Program-made: the position numbers and the translations under genes | The notes under the pieces: generated by a model | What the model saw: only the letters and a program-made list of their open reading frames with translations | What the model was told of the DNA's origin: nothing | Database searches by the model: none | Shown here: one piece after another, positions 23,035-32,116 of the stretch | Layout of the letters: every line of letters starts with the position of its first letter | Position numbering within the stretch: the first letter of the stretch is position 1 | Assembly: GCA_022826185.1 (NCBI GenBank) | Contig: JAJDVH010000094.1 | Location: 1 to 32,336 of the forward strand | Direction: 5' to 3' | Origin: Alphaproteobacteria bacterium | Lineage (GTDB): Bacteria > Pseudomonadota > Alphaproteobacteria > Bin95 | DNA length: 32,336 nucleotides

Positions 23035-23734
23035 CCCCTGGCAGGCGCTGGCCGACGAACTCGACCTCTGGCCGGAGCCCGCGGACTTCTGGTGGCGCGA
23101 TGACGATGCGGAGGCCTGGACGCCTGCGCTGGAACGGCTGGCCGAGGCGCTCGACGGCGTTCCTTTCGCGCTTGCGGTGGTGCCGGCCGAGGCAGCCGCC
23201 GACCTGCCGGGCGCGATCCTCCAGCATGGATGGCGTCACCTGAACCATGCAGGACCGGGGGAAAAGAAGGCGGAGTTCGGCGGACACAGAGCGCAGGAGA
23301 CGATGCTGGCCGAGCTCGAAGCCGGGCGGGAGCGGCTGCACGCGCTTTACGGCCGGCGCTTCCTGCCCGTCCTCGCGCCGCCCTGGAACCGGATCGATCC
23401 GGCGCTGGCGGCGCGGCTGCCGGAGGCGGGCTGGCGGGGCCTCTCCGTCTTCCGTCCGCGCCGGGGCCCGTTCGAGACCAACGCCCATGTCGATCCCGTC
23501 GCCTGGCGCACGCATCGCGGCTTTCGCGGCGAGACGGAGGTGCTGGGCGACATCGCCGCCCATCTGCGCGTCCGGCGGGAGGGCCGGGCGGACCTGCACG
23601 AGGCGACCGGCATCCTCTCGCACCACCCGGTCGCCGACGAAGCCAGTTTCACCTTCTTCCGCGAACTGGCCCGATTCATCGCCGTTCACCCCCGCGCCCG
23701 CTGGCGGGACCCCGCAACGCTCTGGCCGGGGTGA
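23024..23734 (+). CDS. NodB-type polysaccharide deacetylase family protein
   Basis: A 236-residue protein with a carbohydrate esterase 4-like layout. FWWRDDDAE (22-30) corresponds to the catalytic Asp motif, QHGWRHLNH (67-75) to the zinc-binding HxxxH, APPWNR (118-123) to motif 3, and GILSHHPV near the C-terminus supplies the last His. It has no signal peptide, so deacetylation would be cytoplasmic, on a lipid-linked or nucleotide-linked amino sugar. It ends the overlapping six-gene run and supports the view that the glycan contains N-acetylated sugars that are deacetylated. Confidence 0.85.
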   Translation: MAADPWQALADELDLWPEPADFWWRDDDAEAWTPALERLAEALDGVPFALAVVPAEAAADLPGAILQHGWRHLNHAGPGEKKAEFGGHRAQETMLAELEAGRERLHALYGRRFLPVLAPPWNRIDPALAARLPEAGWRGLSVFRPRRGPFETNAHVDPVAWRTHRGFRGETEVLGDIAAHLRVRREGRADLHEATGILSHHPVADEASFTFFRELARFIAVHPRARWRDPATLWPG

Positions 23735-23743
23735 ACGGCGCCC

Positions 23744-23774
23744 GACTGCAAATACCCGGGCAGGATTTGCAGTC
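23744..23774. promoter_or_regulatory. 10-bp perfect inverted repeat between glycan operon and Rrf2 regulator
   Basis: GACTGCAAAT (23744-23753) and ATTTGCAGTC (23765-23774) are exact reverse complements around an 11-base spacer. It lies 10 bases after the deacetylase stop and 100 bases before the regulator start, with no T-run. It could be a terminator-like hairpin for the glycan operon or an operator for the regulator; its symmetry and centre spacing of about two turns favour a dimer-binding site. Confidence 0.45.
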
Positions 23775-23873
23775 CTGCGCCGAACCGCTATATGTCCTTC
23801 CCTGCACCTTCGTGTGGTGACAATGTGCGGGTTGTCGGATCGGACGGGCGCGACACTCGACGGAGCCTTTCCC

Positions 23874-24326
23874 ATGCAATTGACACGTTTCAGCGACTAT
23901 TCCCTGAGGGCTCTCATCTATCTGGGGCTCAACCGCCACCGGCGTTGCACCATCAGGGAAATAGCCGACGCCTACGGCATCTCCCAGAACCATCTGGTGA
24001 AGCTGGTCCATCATCTGGGCCGGAACGGTTTCGTTGCAACGACCCGGGGAAAGAACGGCGGCCTCGAGCTCGCAAGGCCGGCGAGCGAAATCAATCTGGG
24101 CGCGGTTTTCCGGGCGACCGAGGGAAATTTCCATCTGGTCGAGTGTTTCGGGGACACAAACACCTGCCCGATAGCGGGGCCCTGCGTGTTGAGCCGGGTC
24201 CTCGACGAGGCGCTGCAGGCCTTCATGGAGGTTCTCGACCGGCATACGCTTGAGGACCTCCTGGCCCCGTCGCATGCGCTGAACCGCATCTTCGCGGCCG
24301 GGCAGGCGAACGTCATTCCGGCGTGA
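23874..24326 (+). CDS. nsrR: Rrf2-family regulator, NsrR-like
   Basis: A 150-residue Rrf2 transcription regulator. It opens MQLTRFSDYSLRALIYLGL, with a winged helix (IREIADAYGISQNHLVKLVH, then the wing TTRGKNGGLELARP). Three cysteines, Cys91, Cys98 and Cys104 in ECFGDTNTCPIAGPC, match the cluster-binding positions of NsrR, the iron-sulfur nitric-oxide sensor. The spacing of the first two is slightly longer than in Escherichia coli. The start at 23874 follows GGAG. No nitric-oxide detoxification gene is nearby, so targets are probably elsewhere, and the symbol is assigned by family resemblance only. Confidence 0.82.
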   Translation: MQLTRFSDYSLRALIYLGLNRHRRCTIREIADAYGISQNHLVKLVHHLGRNGFVATTRGKNGGLELARPASEINLGAVFRATEGNFHLVECFGDTNTCPIAGPCVLSRVLDEALQAFMEVLDRHTLEDLLAPSHALNRIFAAGQANVIPA

Positions 24327-24341
24327 AGACTCTGCCGGCCG

Positions 24342-24600
24342 CTACAGGTCCCGGACCACGCGGAAGCCGAAATTGCCGGGCATGGGCCTGATCGAGCAGC
24401 CGCCGCTTCCGATGTCGCGCACGAAGATCGGCATGAAGCTCCGGTGCTCGCCCTGCAACACGCGGACGCCGCAGTTCCGGCGGGAAACCAGGTCAACTCC
24501 GGTTTCATGGGTTCGCCGACCCGCCCGCTCGCGGTCCGCTCCCAAACATTCCCACCGGTGAGCGCGCCAACCTTGCCGTTCATCACGACACGGGTGGGCA
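24342..24600 (-). pseudogene. remnant of a formylglycine-generating-enzyme (FGE-sulfatase) domain
   Basis: The minus strand encodes the end of an FGE/SUMF1-type domain in two frames. One reads LTGGNVWERTAS near 24520-24560, matching the family GNVWEWT motif. The other runs through RVLQGEHRSF to NFGFRVVRDL with a stop at 24342, matching the conserved GFRVV ending. A frameshift between the pieces and loss of the N-terminal part make this a decayed gene. 24601-24800 holds nothing else I can support. Confidence 0.6.
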
Positions 24601-24800
24601 CGAGCGTCCGCATTACGTCCGGCACGTCCGCCATTGCGTCGCTGCATGGCACGTGCGGCTTGTAGTTGCGTCGGCGTTCCGCGGCGCGTAACAGCCCTGT
24701 TTGTCTGGCCGGACGCGCCCGCCCGAAGCGGAATTGCGGCGGCGGGCCAAATCGCGCAGACTCGAAAAGGTCCGGGACAGAAGGGGGCCGCGCGATCTCG

Positions 24801-25340
24801 ATGACGGCGGAAACGGCCGCGCCCGGCGGAGGCGTGGCGCTGGCTTACCCGGTCCGCTCGCTCTGGCCGGACTATACGCGCGCGGGCATCGGGCTGGCGA
24901 TTGCGCTGCTGCCCATGCCGTGGGTGCCGCCCGGCAGTTTCGGCAATTGGCTGCTCGGCCTGCTGGCGCTGCTGTTCGGCGGGTTCGCCGCGATGACCTG
25001 GGTGAAGCACCGCTCGACCGTGCAGATGAACCCCGCGGGCATACGGATTCTCGGACCCGTCGGCCGCAAAATCTCCTGGGACGCGCTCGACCGGCTGGCG
25101 CTGCGCTTCTACTCGACCCGCAAGGAACGCGGCCATGGCTGGATGCAATTGAAGCTTTCCGGCGGCGGGGCGTCGATCACCATCGATTCGAACCTCGACC
25201 GCTTTAGCCTCGTGGCCGCGCGGGCGGCGCGGGCGGCGGCCGAAAACGCACTCTCGCTCGACCCGACGACGCTCGCCAACCTGGAGGCGCTCGGCGTCTG
25301 GCCGGTCGAACTCGAGGCGGGCGGTGAGCACGCGCACTAG
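24801..25340 (+). CDS. small membrane protein with PH-like cytoplasmic domain, function unknown
   Basis: A 179-residue protein: a short N-terminus, two hydrophobic segments (about residues 28-46 and 49-67), then a soluble domain. The pattern STVQMNPAGIRILGPVGRKISWDAL (residues shown in part) is typical of bacterial PH-like domains that follow two membrane helices. The start at 24801 is the first Met before the conserved hydrophobic region; the ribosome-binding site is weak. It ends 12 bases before the ABC ATPase and may be co-transcribed with the transporter. Its role is unknown. Confidence 0.7.
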   Translation: MTAETAAPGGGVALAYPVRSLWPDYTRAGIGLAIALLPMPWVPPGSFGNWLLGLLALLFGGFAAMTWVKHRSTVQMNPAGIRILGPVGRKISWDALDRLALRFYSTRKERGHGWMQLKLSGGGASITIDSNLDRFSLVAARAARAAAENALSLDPTTLANLEALGVWPVELEAGGEHAH

Positions 25341-25352
25341 GGGAGTTGCGCG

Positions 25353-27236
25353 GTGAGCGCGCTGCTGGAAATCGACAATCTCGCGGTCGATTTCAACACT
25401 CCGGGCGGAGCGGTCACGGCCGTGGACGGCGTGTCCTTCTCAATTCCGCACGGCCGGACGGTCGCCCTGGTCGGGGAATCGGGGTCCGGCAAGTCGGTGA
25501 CGGCGCAGGCGGTCATGGGCATCCTGCCGCGCGCCGCTACCATCCGCTCGGGCGCGATCCGCCTCCGGCGCGAAGGCCTGCCGGAGGTCGATATCGCCGC
25601 GCTCGACCCGGACGGCCGCCAGATGCGCCGGCTGCGCGGCGGCGCGGTCTCGATCATCTTCCAGGAGCCGATGACCTCGCTTTCGCCGCTGCACACCGTG
25701 GGCGACCAGGTCTCCGAGGCGCTCGGGCTGCACAGCGAAACGACCGCGAAGCGGCTGCGCGCCGAGACGGCCGACATGCTGCGCCTGGTCGGCTTCCCGG
25801 ATCCGGAGCGCGCGCTCGACACCTATCCCTTCGAACTCTCGGGCGGCCTGCGCCAGCGGGCGATGATCGCCATGGCGCTGATCTGCCGCCCGGCGCTGCT
25901 GATCGCGGACGAGCCGACCACCGCGCTCGATGTGACCGTCCAGGCGCAGATCCTGAAACTCGTCAAGGACCTCCAGGGCGAGCTCGGCATGGCGGTGCTG
26001 ATGATTACCCACGACCTCGGCGTCGTCGCCAACATGGCCGACGAGCTGGTGGTGATGTATCACGGCCGCATTGTCGAGGCCGGCAGCGCCGAGGACGTGT
26101 TCCGGCGCGCCGGGCACCCCTATCTGAAGGCGCTGCTGCGCGCCGTCCCCCGCTTCCACATGGCCGAGGGCGAACGGCTGACCCCGATCCGCGAGGTCCG
26201 TCCGGAAACCGGCGGGCTGCTCGCCGGGGAAAACCGCGCTGAGCCGGAGGCGCCCGCCGCCCGCCCGCTGCTGGAGGTTCGCGGCCTCACCAAGCGTTAC
26301 GGCAGCCGCAAGGCGGGCCTTTTCGGCGGGGCGGCCGAGGAGGGCGTGCTGGCGGTGGACGATGTCAGCTTCAGTATCGAGCGCGGCGAATGCCTGGGCC
26401 TGGTCGGGGAGAGCGGCTGCGGCAAGAGCACGCTCAGCAAGATCGTCATGCGCGCGCTGACGCCCGACCGGGGCGAAGTGCTGTTCGACGACAACGGCGC
26501 CGCGGTCGATCTGCTGCGGCTGCCGCAGAAGCGCCTGCTCCCTTACCGCCGGCGCATCCAGTATGTGTTCCAGGACCCGTTCAGCGCGCTCAATCCGCGC
26601 ATGACGGCGTTCGACATCGTGTCGGAGCCGCTGGTCGTGCATCGCCTGGCCGGGCCGGAGGAGCGCCGCGGGATCGTGCGCGAGCTGATGAGCCTTGTCG
26701 GCCTCGACGAACGCCATCTCAACCGCTATCCGCACAGCTTTTCGGGCGGCCAGCGCCAGCGCCTCGGCATCGCCCGCGCCCTTGCGCTCAAGCCGGAACT
26801 GCTGCTTTGCGACGAGCCCGTCTCGGCGCTCGACGTCTCGGTGCAGGCGCAGATTCTCAACCTGCTGAAGGACCTGCAGAAGGCGCTCGGCCTCACCTAC
26901 CTGTTCGTGTCGCACAATCTGGCGGTGGTCGATTACATGGCCGGGCGCATCGCCGTGATGTGCGCCGGCAGGCTGGTGGAGCTTGCGCCGCGCGAGGTGC
27001 TGTTCCGCAATCCGCGCCACCCCTATACCAGGGCGCTGCTGGCCGCCGTGCCGGAGCCGGACCTCGACTATCCGCTGGACTTCAAGGCGCTCGCCGACGA
27101 ACGGGCTTCGAAGCCGGAACTCTGGCCGGGCCCCTACCGGCTCGCCGGCGGCGCGAGAGGCGTGTTCGAGGAGATCGAGGAGGGGCATTTCGTCCGCCTC
27201 GGGGAAAACGCCGCGCCCGGCGGGCTCGCCGCGTGA
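25353..27236 (+). CDS. peptide ABC importer, fused double ATPase (DppD-DppF/YejF type)
   Basis: A 627-residue protein with two complete ABC ATPase domains. The first has Walker A GESGSGKS (41-48), signature LSGGL (162-166) and Walker [11 protein letters not shown] (184-193). The second has Walker [10 protein letters not shown] (352-360), signature FSGGQ (463-467) and Walker [10 protein letters not shown] (486-494). Each is followed by an oligopeptide-transporter C-terminal segment ([26 protein letters not shown]). The start is GTG at 25353 after GGGAG. It is the first gene of a four-component importer and overlaps the binding-protein gene by four bases (GTGA). Fusion of the two ATPases is as in YejF-type systems. 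Confidence 0.93.
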   Translation: MSALLEIDNLAVDFNTPGGAVTAVDGVSFSIPHGRTVALVGESGSGKSVTAQAVMGILPRAATIRSGAIRLRREGLPEVDIAALDPDGRQMRRLRGGAVSIIFQEPMTSLSPLHTVGDQVSEALGLHSETTAKRLRAETADMLRLVGFPDPERALDTYPFELSGGLRQRAMIAMALICRPALLIADEPTTALDVTVQAQILKLVKDLQGELGMAVLMITHDLGVVANMADELVVMYHGRIVEAGSAEDVFRRAGHPYLKALLRAVPRFHMAEGERLTPIREVRPETGGLLAGENRAEPEAPAARPLLEVRGLTKRYGSRKAGLFGGAAEEGVLAVDDVSFSIERGECLGLVGESGCGKSTLSKIVMRALTPDRGEVLFDDNGAAVDLLRLPQKRLLPYRRRIQYVFQDPFSALNPRMTAFDIVSEPLVVHRLAGPEERRGIVRELMSLVGLDERHLNRYPHSFSGGQRQRLGIARALALKPELLLCDEPVSALDVSVQAQILNLLKDLQKALGLTYLFVSHNLAVVDYMAGRIAVMCAGRLVELAPREVLFRNPRHPYTRALLAAVPEPDLDYPLDFKALADERASKPELWPGPYRLAGGARGVFEEIEEGHFVRLGENAAPGGLAA

Positions 27237-29107
27237 AGCCGCGGGCCGTCCTGTTCGCGCCGCTCGCCCTCATTGCGGGCGCGTCCCTGGCGGCCCCTGT
27301 CGAAACGCCGTCCCTCGCCGAACAGGTTCGCGCCGGCGCGCTGCCCCCCGTCGAACAGCGCCTGCCGGCCGTCCCGCATCTTGACGGGAAAGCCGGGCCC
27401 GGCCGGCATGGCGGAGACCTGCGGGTGCTGATGGCCAAGGCCAAGGATACGCGCCAGCTGGTCGTTTACGGCTATGCGCGCCTCCTCTGCTACACGCCGG
27501 AGCTCCTGTTGGAGCCCGACATTCTGGAGCGCGTGGAGGTGCAGGAGGGGCGCATCTTCACGCTCCATCTCCGGCCCGGCCACAAATGGTCGGACGGCCA
27601 TCCGTTCACCGCCGAGGACTTCCGCTACTGGTGGGAGGATGTCGCCAACAACGAGGAACTCTCGCCGACCGGGCCGCCGGCGGCGATGCTGGTTGACGGC
27701 GAACCGCCCCTCTTCGAGGTGCTGGGCGACAGGACCGTCCGCTACAGCTGGGCGACGTCCAATGCGGGGTTCCTGCCCGCGCTGGCCGGCGCGCGGCCGC
27801 TCTACATCTACCGCCCGGCGCACTACCTGAAGCGCTTCCACGCGGCCCATGCGCCGCCGGAGGAACTGGCCCGGGCCGTGGAAGAGGCGCGCCGGCGAAG
27901 CTGGGCCGCGCTGCACAACAAGCTCGACAGCCAGTACAAGAACGACAATCCGGACCTGCCGACCCTGCAGCCCTGGGTTCCCTTGACCCGCCCGCCGTCC
28001 GACCGCTTCCTCTTCGCCCGCAACCCCTTTTACCACCGCGTGGACAGCGGCGGCCGCCAGCTTCCCTATATCGACCGCGTGGTGATGAACATTGCGGCGA
28101 GCGGCCTGATACCGGCGAAGACCGCCGCCGGCGCCAGCGATCTCCAGGCGCGCTACCTCAGGTTCGACAATGTGACCTTCCTGAAGCGCGGCGAGGAGCC
28201 GGGTGGCTACAAGGTCCGCCTCTGGCGCACGGGCAAGGGCGCGCATGCGGCGCTTTACCCGAACCTCAATGCCGCCGACCCCGTCTGGAGGTCCCTGTTC
28301 CGGGACCGCCGGGTGCGCCGGGCGCTGTCGCTCGGCCTCTACCGGGAGGAAGTCAACGAGGTCATCTATTTCGGGCTCGCGCTCACCGGCAACAACAGCC
28401 TGCTTCCGGGAAGCCCGCTCTACGACGAGGCGGTCCGGCAGCGCTGGGCGGCCTACGACCCCGATGCGGCCAATGCCCTGCTGGACGAGGCGGGGCTCCG
28501 ATGGGGCGATGACGGGCTGCGCCTGCTGCCCGACGGCCGCCCGGCGGAGCTGATCGTCGAGACCGCCGGCGAGAGCACGGAAGAGACGGACATACTCGAA
28601 CTCGTCCGCGACAGCTGGCAGAAGCTGGGGATTGCGCTGCACACCAAGCCGCTCCAGCGCGAGCTGCTGCGCAACCGCATCTTCTCCGGCCAGACGCTCA
28701 TGTCGGTCTGGTCGGGCTGGGAAAACGGGCTCGCCTCCGCCGATATGAGCCCGGCCGAGCTCGCACCCACCAGCCAGCAGCAACTGCAATGGCCGAAATG
28801 GGGCCAGTATCACGAGACCCGGGGCGCAGCGGGCGAACCGGTCGATATGGAAACGCCGCGGCGGCTCTACGCGCTGAACGAGGCCTGGCGCCACGCCCGC
28901 GACTCCGGGGAGCGCCGGCGCATCTGGCGCGAAATGCTGGAGATCCATGCCGAGGAAGTGTTCATGCTGGGAATCGTCGGCGGAATCCGCCAGCCCGTGG
29001 TCGTGTCCGACCGCCTGAGGGGCGTGCCGGAAGAGGGCTATTACAACTGGGAGCCGGGCGCGCATTTCGGCATATTCCGGCCCGACCGGTTCTGGCTGGC
29101 GAACTGA
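27233..29107 (+). CDS. peptide ABC importer, periplasmic binding protein (SBP family 5)
   Basis: A 624-residue family 5 solute-binding protein. The N-terminus [20 protein letters not shown] is a signal peptide without a lipobox Cys, so a soluble periplasmic protein is expected. Family blocks are TLHLRPGHKWSDGHPFTAEDF, in shortened form GHKWSDGHPFTAEDFRYWW, and FRDRRVRRALSLGLYREEVN. The size is at the large end, close to YejA-type proteins. The GTG start overlaps the ATPase stop. It would deliver peptides or similar ligands to the two permeases downstream. The ligand cannot be predicted. Confidence 0.9.
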   Translation: MKPRAVLFAPLALIAGASLAAPVETPSLAEQVRAGALPPVEQRLPAVPHLDGKAGPGRHGGDLRVLMAKAKDTRQLVVYGYARLLCYTPELLLEPDILERVEVQEGRIFTLHLRPGHKWSDGHPFTAEDFRYWWEDVANNEELSPTGPPAAMLVDGEPPLFEVLGDRTVRYSWATSNAGFLPALAGARPLYIYRPAHYLKRFHAAHAPPEELARAVEEARRRSWAALHNKLDSQYKNDNPDLPTLQPWVPLTRPPSDRFLFARNPFYHRVDSGGRQLPYIDRVVMNIAASGLIPAKTAAGASDLQARYLRFDNVTFLKRGEEPGGYKVRLWRTGKGAHAALYPNLNAADPVWRSLFRDRRVRRALSLGLYREEVNEVIYFGLALTGNNSLLPGSPLYDEAVRQRWAAYDPDAANALLDEAGLRWGDDGLRLLPDGRPAELIVETAGESTEETDILELVRDSWQKLGIALHTKPLQRELLRNRIFSGQTLMSVWSGWENGLASADMSPAELAPTSQQQLQWPKWGQYHETRGAAGEPVDMETPRRLYALNEAWRHARDSGERRRIWREMLEIHAEEVFMLGIVGGIRQPVVVSDRLRGVPEEGYYNWEPGAHFGIFRPDRFWLAN

Positions 29108-29123
29108 TGGCGGGGCGGGAAGG

Positions 29124-30122
29124 ATGCTGACCTATATCTTCCGGCGCCTGTTCATCGCGGTCCCGACGCTCGCGGTGGTCAGCGCCATCATCTTCGTCAT
29201 CATCCAGCTTCCGCCGGGCGACTACCTCACCACCTACATCGCCGAGCTGCAGTCCCAGGGCGAGTCCGCGGACAGCGGCAAGATCGAGTTCCTGCGCAAG
29301 CAATACGGCCTCGACCAGCCGCTGTGGAAGCAATATGTCTTCTGGGTCCTCGGCATGTTCCAGGGCGATTTCGGCTATTCCTTCGAATACGACCTGCCGG
29401 TCTCCGATGTGGTCGGCGACCGGCTCTGGCTCTCGCTGCTGCTCAACTTCTCGACCGTCATCTTCATCTGGGTCGTCGCCTTCCCGATCGGCTTCTACTC
29501 CGCGACGCACCAGTACTCCTGGGGCGACCACGGCCTTACCTTCCTCGGCTTTCTTGGCCTCGCCACGCCGAATTTCCTCCTCGCGCTCGTGCTCATGTAT
29601 TTCCTCAGGATCGAGTTCGGCATCTCCATCGGCGGGATGATGGACCCGCAATATGCCGAGCAGCCCATGTCCTGGGCGAAGACGGTGTCGATAGCGGAGC
29701 ACCTGATCGTGCCGGTGGTGGTGATCGGCACGGCCGGCACCGCGGGCATGATCCGCCGGCTCCGCGCCAACCTGCTGGACGAGTTGCAGAAGCAGTATGT
29801 CGTGACCGGCCGCGCCAAGGGGCTGCCCAATCTGCGCCTGCTGCTGAAATACCCGGTGCGGATGTCGCTCAACCCCTTCGTGGCCGACATCGGCAACATG
29901 CTGCCGCAGATCGTCTCCGGGTCCGCGATCGTGGCCATGGTGATGAGCCTGCCGACCACGGGGCCGATGCTGATCGACGCGCTGCGCAGCCAGGACATGT
30001 ATCTCGCCGGCTCCTTCCTGATGTTCCTCTCGGTGCTCACCATCGTCGGCATGCTGCTGTCCGACCTGGCGCTCGCCCTGCTCGACCCGCGCATCCGGCT
30101 CGGGGGCCGCGCCCAGCGATGA
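29124..30122 (+). CDS. peptide ABC importer permease (DppB/YejB type)
   Basis: A 332-residue permease. It starts MLTYIFRRLFIAVPTLAVVS, the conserved DppB opening, and carries the ATPase-contacting EAA-like loop near RLRANLLDELQKQYVVTGRAKG. Between helix 1 and helix 2 there is a periplasmic stretch with RKQYGLDQPLWKQYVFWVLG, typical of the family. The ATG at 29124 follows GGGAAGG, 16 bases after the binding-protein stop. The stop overlaps the next start (ATGA). Confidence 0.93.
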   Translation: MLTYIFRRLFIAVPTLAVVSAIIFVIIQLPPGDYLTTYIAELQSQGESADSGKIEFLRKQYGLDQPLWKQYVFWVLGMFQGDFGYSFEYDLPVSDVVGDRLWLSLLLNFSTVIFIWVVAFPIGFYSATHQYSWGDHGLTFLGFLGLATPNFLLALVLMYFLRIEFGISIGGMMDPQYAEQPMSWAKTVSIAEHLIVPVVVIGTAGTAGMIRRLRANLLDELQKQYVVTGRAKGLPNLRLLLKYPVRMSLNPFVADIGNMLPQIVSGSAIVAMVMSLPTTGPMLIDALRSQDMYLAGSFLMFLSVLTIVGMLLSDLALALLDPRIRLGGRAQR

Positions 30123-31279
30123 ACGACCGGCCCGAACATTTCGTCGATACCGCGCCTTGGGACCCGCACGCGGTCGAGGCGCTGACGCCCGAACAGGAGC
30201 GCTACTACCTCGCGACGCAATGGCAGCTGATGTGGTGGAAGCTGAAGCGCCACAAGCTCGCCGTCGCCTCCGGCATCGTGCTGCTCCTGCTCTACGCTTC
30301 CGTCCTCGTCTCCGAGTTCCTTGCGCCCTACAACCTGCACAGCCGCAACATCCACCATATCCTCGCGCCGCCCCAGACCCTGCATCTCTTCCATGAGGGC
30401 GAGTTCATCGGGCCGTTCGTCTATGGCTATTCCCGCTCGCTCGACCTTGCGCAGCTGAAGCGCGTCTATGTCGAGGACCCGGAAAAGGTCTATCCGCTGC
30501 GCTTCTTCTGCCGGGGCGACGACTACCGCTTCTGGGGCCTGTTCGAGGCTGACCTGCATCTCGTCTGCCCGGCGGACCGGGGGGGAGCGACGCTGTTCCT
30601 GCTCGGCACCGACCGGCTCGGGCGCGACGTGCTCTCGCGCATCATCTACGGCGCGCGCATCTCGCTTACCGTGGGCCTGTTCGGCATCCTGATTTCCTTC
30701 GCGCTGGGCATCGTCATAGGCGGCCTCGCCGGTTATTACGGCGGCTGGGTGGACAGCCTCTCGCAGCGGGTCATCGAGATCGTGCGCTCCTTCCCGGAGC
30801 TGCCGCTCTGGATGGCGCTCTCGGCCGCCCTGCCGGTCACCTGGTCTCCCGTGCTGGTCTTTTTCGGCATCACCGTCATCCTGGGCCTGCTCGACTGGAC
30901 CGGGCTTGCGCGCGCCGTGCGCTCCAAGCTGCTGGCGCTTCGGGAGGAGGATTTCTGCACTGCCGCGCAGCTTATGGGCGCCAGGCCCGGGCGCATCATC
31001 GGCCGGCATCTCCTGCCCGGCTTCGCGAGCCACATCATCGCGTCTGCGACTCTCTCGATCCCGTCCATGATCCTCGGCGAGACCGCGCTCAGTTATCTGG
31101 GCCTCGGCCTCCGGCCGCCGGTCACGAGCTGGGGCGTGCTGCTGACGGAGGCGCAGAACATGAATGTCGTGGTGCTCTATCCCTGGCTGATGCTGCCGGT
31201 GGTGCCGGTCGTGGTGACGGTACTCGCTTTCAACTTCCTCGGCGACGGCTTGCGCGACGCCGCCGATCCCTACAAGTAA
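30119..31279 (+). CDS. peptide ABC importer permease (DppC/YejE type) with long periplasmic insert
   Basis: A 386-residue permease, longer than typical DppC (about 300). After a cytoplasmic N-terminus and helix 1 (HKLAVASGIVLLLLYASVLV), about 100 residues lie before the conserved GTDRLGRDVLSRIIYGARIS. This insert includes HHILAPPQTLHLF and FCRGDDYRFWGLFEADLHLV and should lie in the periplasm near the binding protein. The ATPase-contacting loop contains REEDFCTAAQLMGARPGRII. It forms a heterodimer with the preceding permease and closes the operon. Confidence 0.92.
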   Translation: MNDRPEHFVDTAPWDPHAVEALTPEQERYYLATQWQLMWWKLKRHKLAVASGIVLLLLYASVLVSEFLAPYNLHSRNIHHILAPPQTLHLFHEGEFIGPFVYGYSRSLDLAQLKRVYVEDPEKVYPLRFFCRGDDYRFWGLFEADLHLVCPADRGGATLFLLGTDRLGRDVLSRIIYGARISLTVGLFGILISFALGIVIGGLAGYYGGWVDSLSQRVIEIVRSFPELPLWMALSAALPVTWSPVLVFFGITVILGLLDWTGLARAVRSKLLALREEDFCTAAQLMGARPGRIIGRHLLPGFASHIIASATLSIPSMILGETALSYLGLGLRPPVTSWGVLLTEAQNMNVVVLYPWLMLPVVPVVVTVLAFNFLGDGLRDAADPYK

Positions 31280-31318
31280 GGGCGGCGAACGACTGGGCGA
31301 ATCACGAGAGGGGCTCTC

Positions 31319-32116
31319 ATGGCGGAAATGGACGGAAAGGTCGTCCTCGTGGCGGGGGCGGGCGCCGTCGATCCGGACGGCATCGGCAACGGCCGCGCGG
31401 CGGCGATCCTGATGGCGGAGGCGGGCGCGCGCATCATGTGCGTGGACCGCGACCTCGCGCTTGCCGAGCGCACGGTCGAGATGATCGCCGGGCGCGACGG
31501 CGAGGCGGCGGCCTGCGCCGCCGACATCACCCGGGACGAGGATTGCGCCGCCATGGTTGCGGCGGTGCTGGAACGGTTCGGGCGGCTCGACGGGCTCGAC
31601 AACAATGTCGGCATCTCCTCGCGCGGCTCCGTGGTCGAGGAGACCGAGGAGGCGTGGGAGCGGGTGATGGAGGTGAATGTGAAGGGCATGTTCCTCGCCG
31701 CCAAACACGCCATTCCGGCAATGGTCTCGACGGCAGGCGGCGGGGCGGTCGTCAATGTGTCGTCGATCTCGGCGCTGCGCCCGCGGGGCCTCACCGCCTA
31801 TTCGGCCTCGAAGGGCGCGGTGATTGCGCTCACCCGCGCCATGGCGGTGGACCATGGCGGCGAGGGAGTGCGCGTCAATTGCATAGCGCCGGGGCCGGTC
31901 TATACGCCCATGGTCTATCAGCGCGGGCCGGGCATGAGCGACACGGCCCGCCGGGCGCGCGCCGATGCCTCGCTGCTCAAGACCGAGGGCACCGGCTGGG
32001 ACATCGGCGAGGCGGTGCGCTTCCTGCTCTCGGACCGCTCCCGGTGGATTACCGGGCACACGCTCGTGGTGGATGGCGGCGCTTCCGTCCGCGGTCCGGA
32101 AAGGGATACCGTCTGA
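31319..32116 (+). CDS. SDR-family oxidoreductase
   Basis: A 265-residue classical short-chain dehydrogenase/reductase. The N-terminal nucleotide-binding turn is AGAGAVDPDGIGNGRA, longer than the usual TGxxxGIG; DNNVG (94-98) replaces NNAG. The catalytic set is Asn120, Ser148, Tyr161 and Lys165 (YSASKGA), and the C-terminus has the family's GHTLVVDGGAS. The start follows GAGAGGGG at good spacing. It begins 39 bases after the transporter operon and overlaps the next gene by one base, so it may belong to a catabolic unit that processes the imported compound. The substrate is unknown. Confidence 0.92.
   Translation: MAEMDGKVVLVAGAGAVDPDGIGNGRAAAILMAEAGARIMCVDRDLALAERTVEMIAGRDGEAAACAADITRDEDCAAMVAAVLERFGRLDGLDNNVGISSRGSVVEETEEAWERVMEVNVKGMFLAAKHAIPAMVSTAGGGAVVNVSSISALRPRGLTAYSASKGAVIALTRAMAVDHGGEGVRVNCIAPGPVYTPMVYQRGPGMSDTARRARADASLLKTEGTGWDIGEAVRFLLSDRSRWITGHTLVVDGGASVRGPERDTV

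Noticed and set aside
29495-32059. Very long minus-strand open frame (854 codons) across the peptide permeases and SDR gene
   Set aside because: It is the antisense shadow of clearly recognised plus-strand genes in GC-rich DNA; it has no domain, and its composition is rich in Arg, His and Asp as expected from antisense reading.
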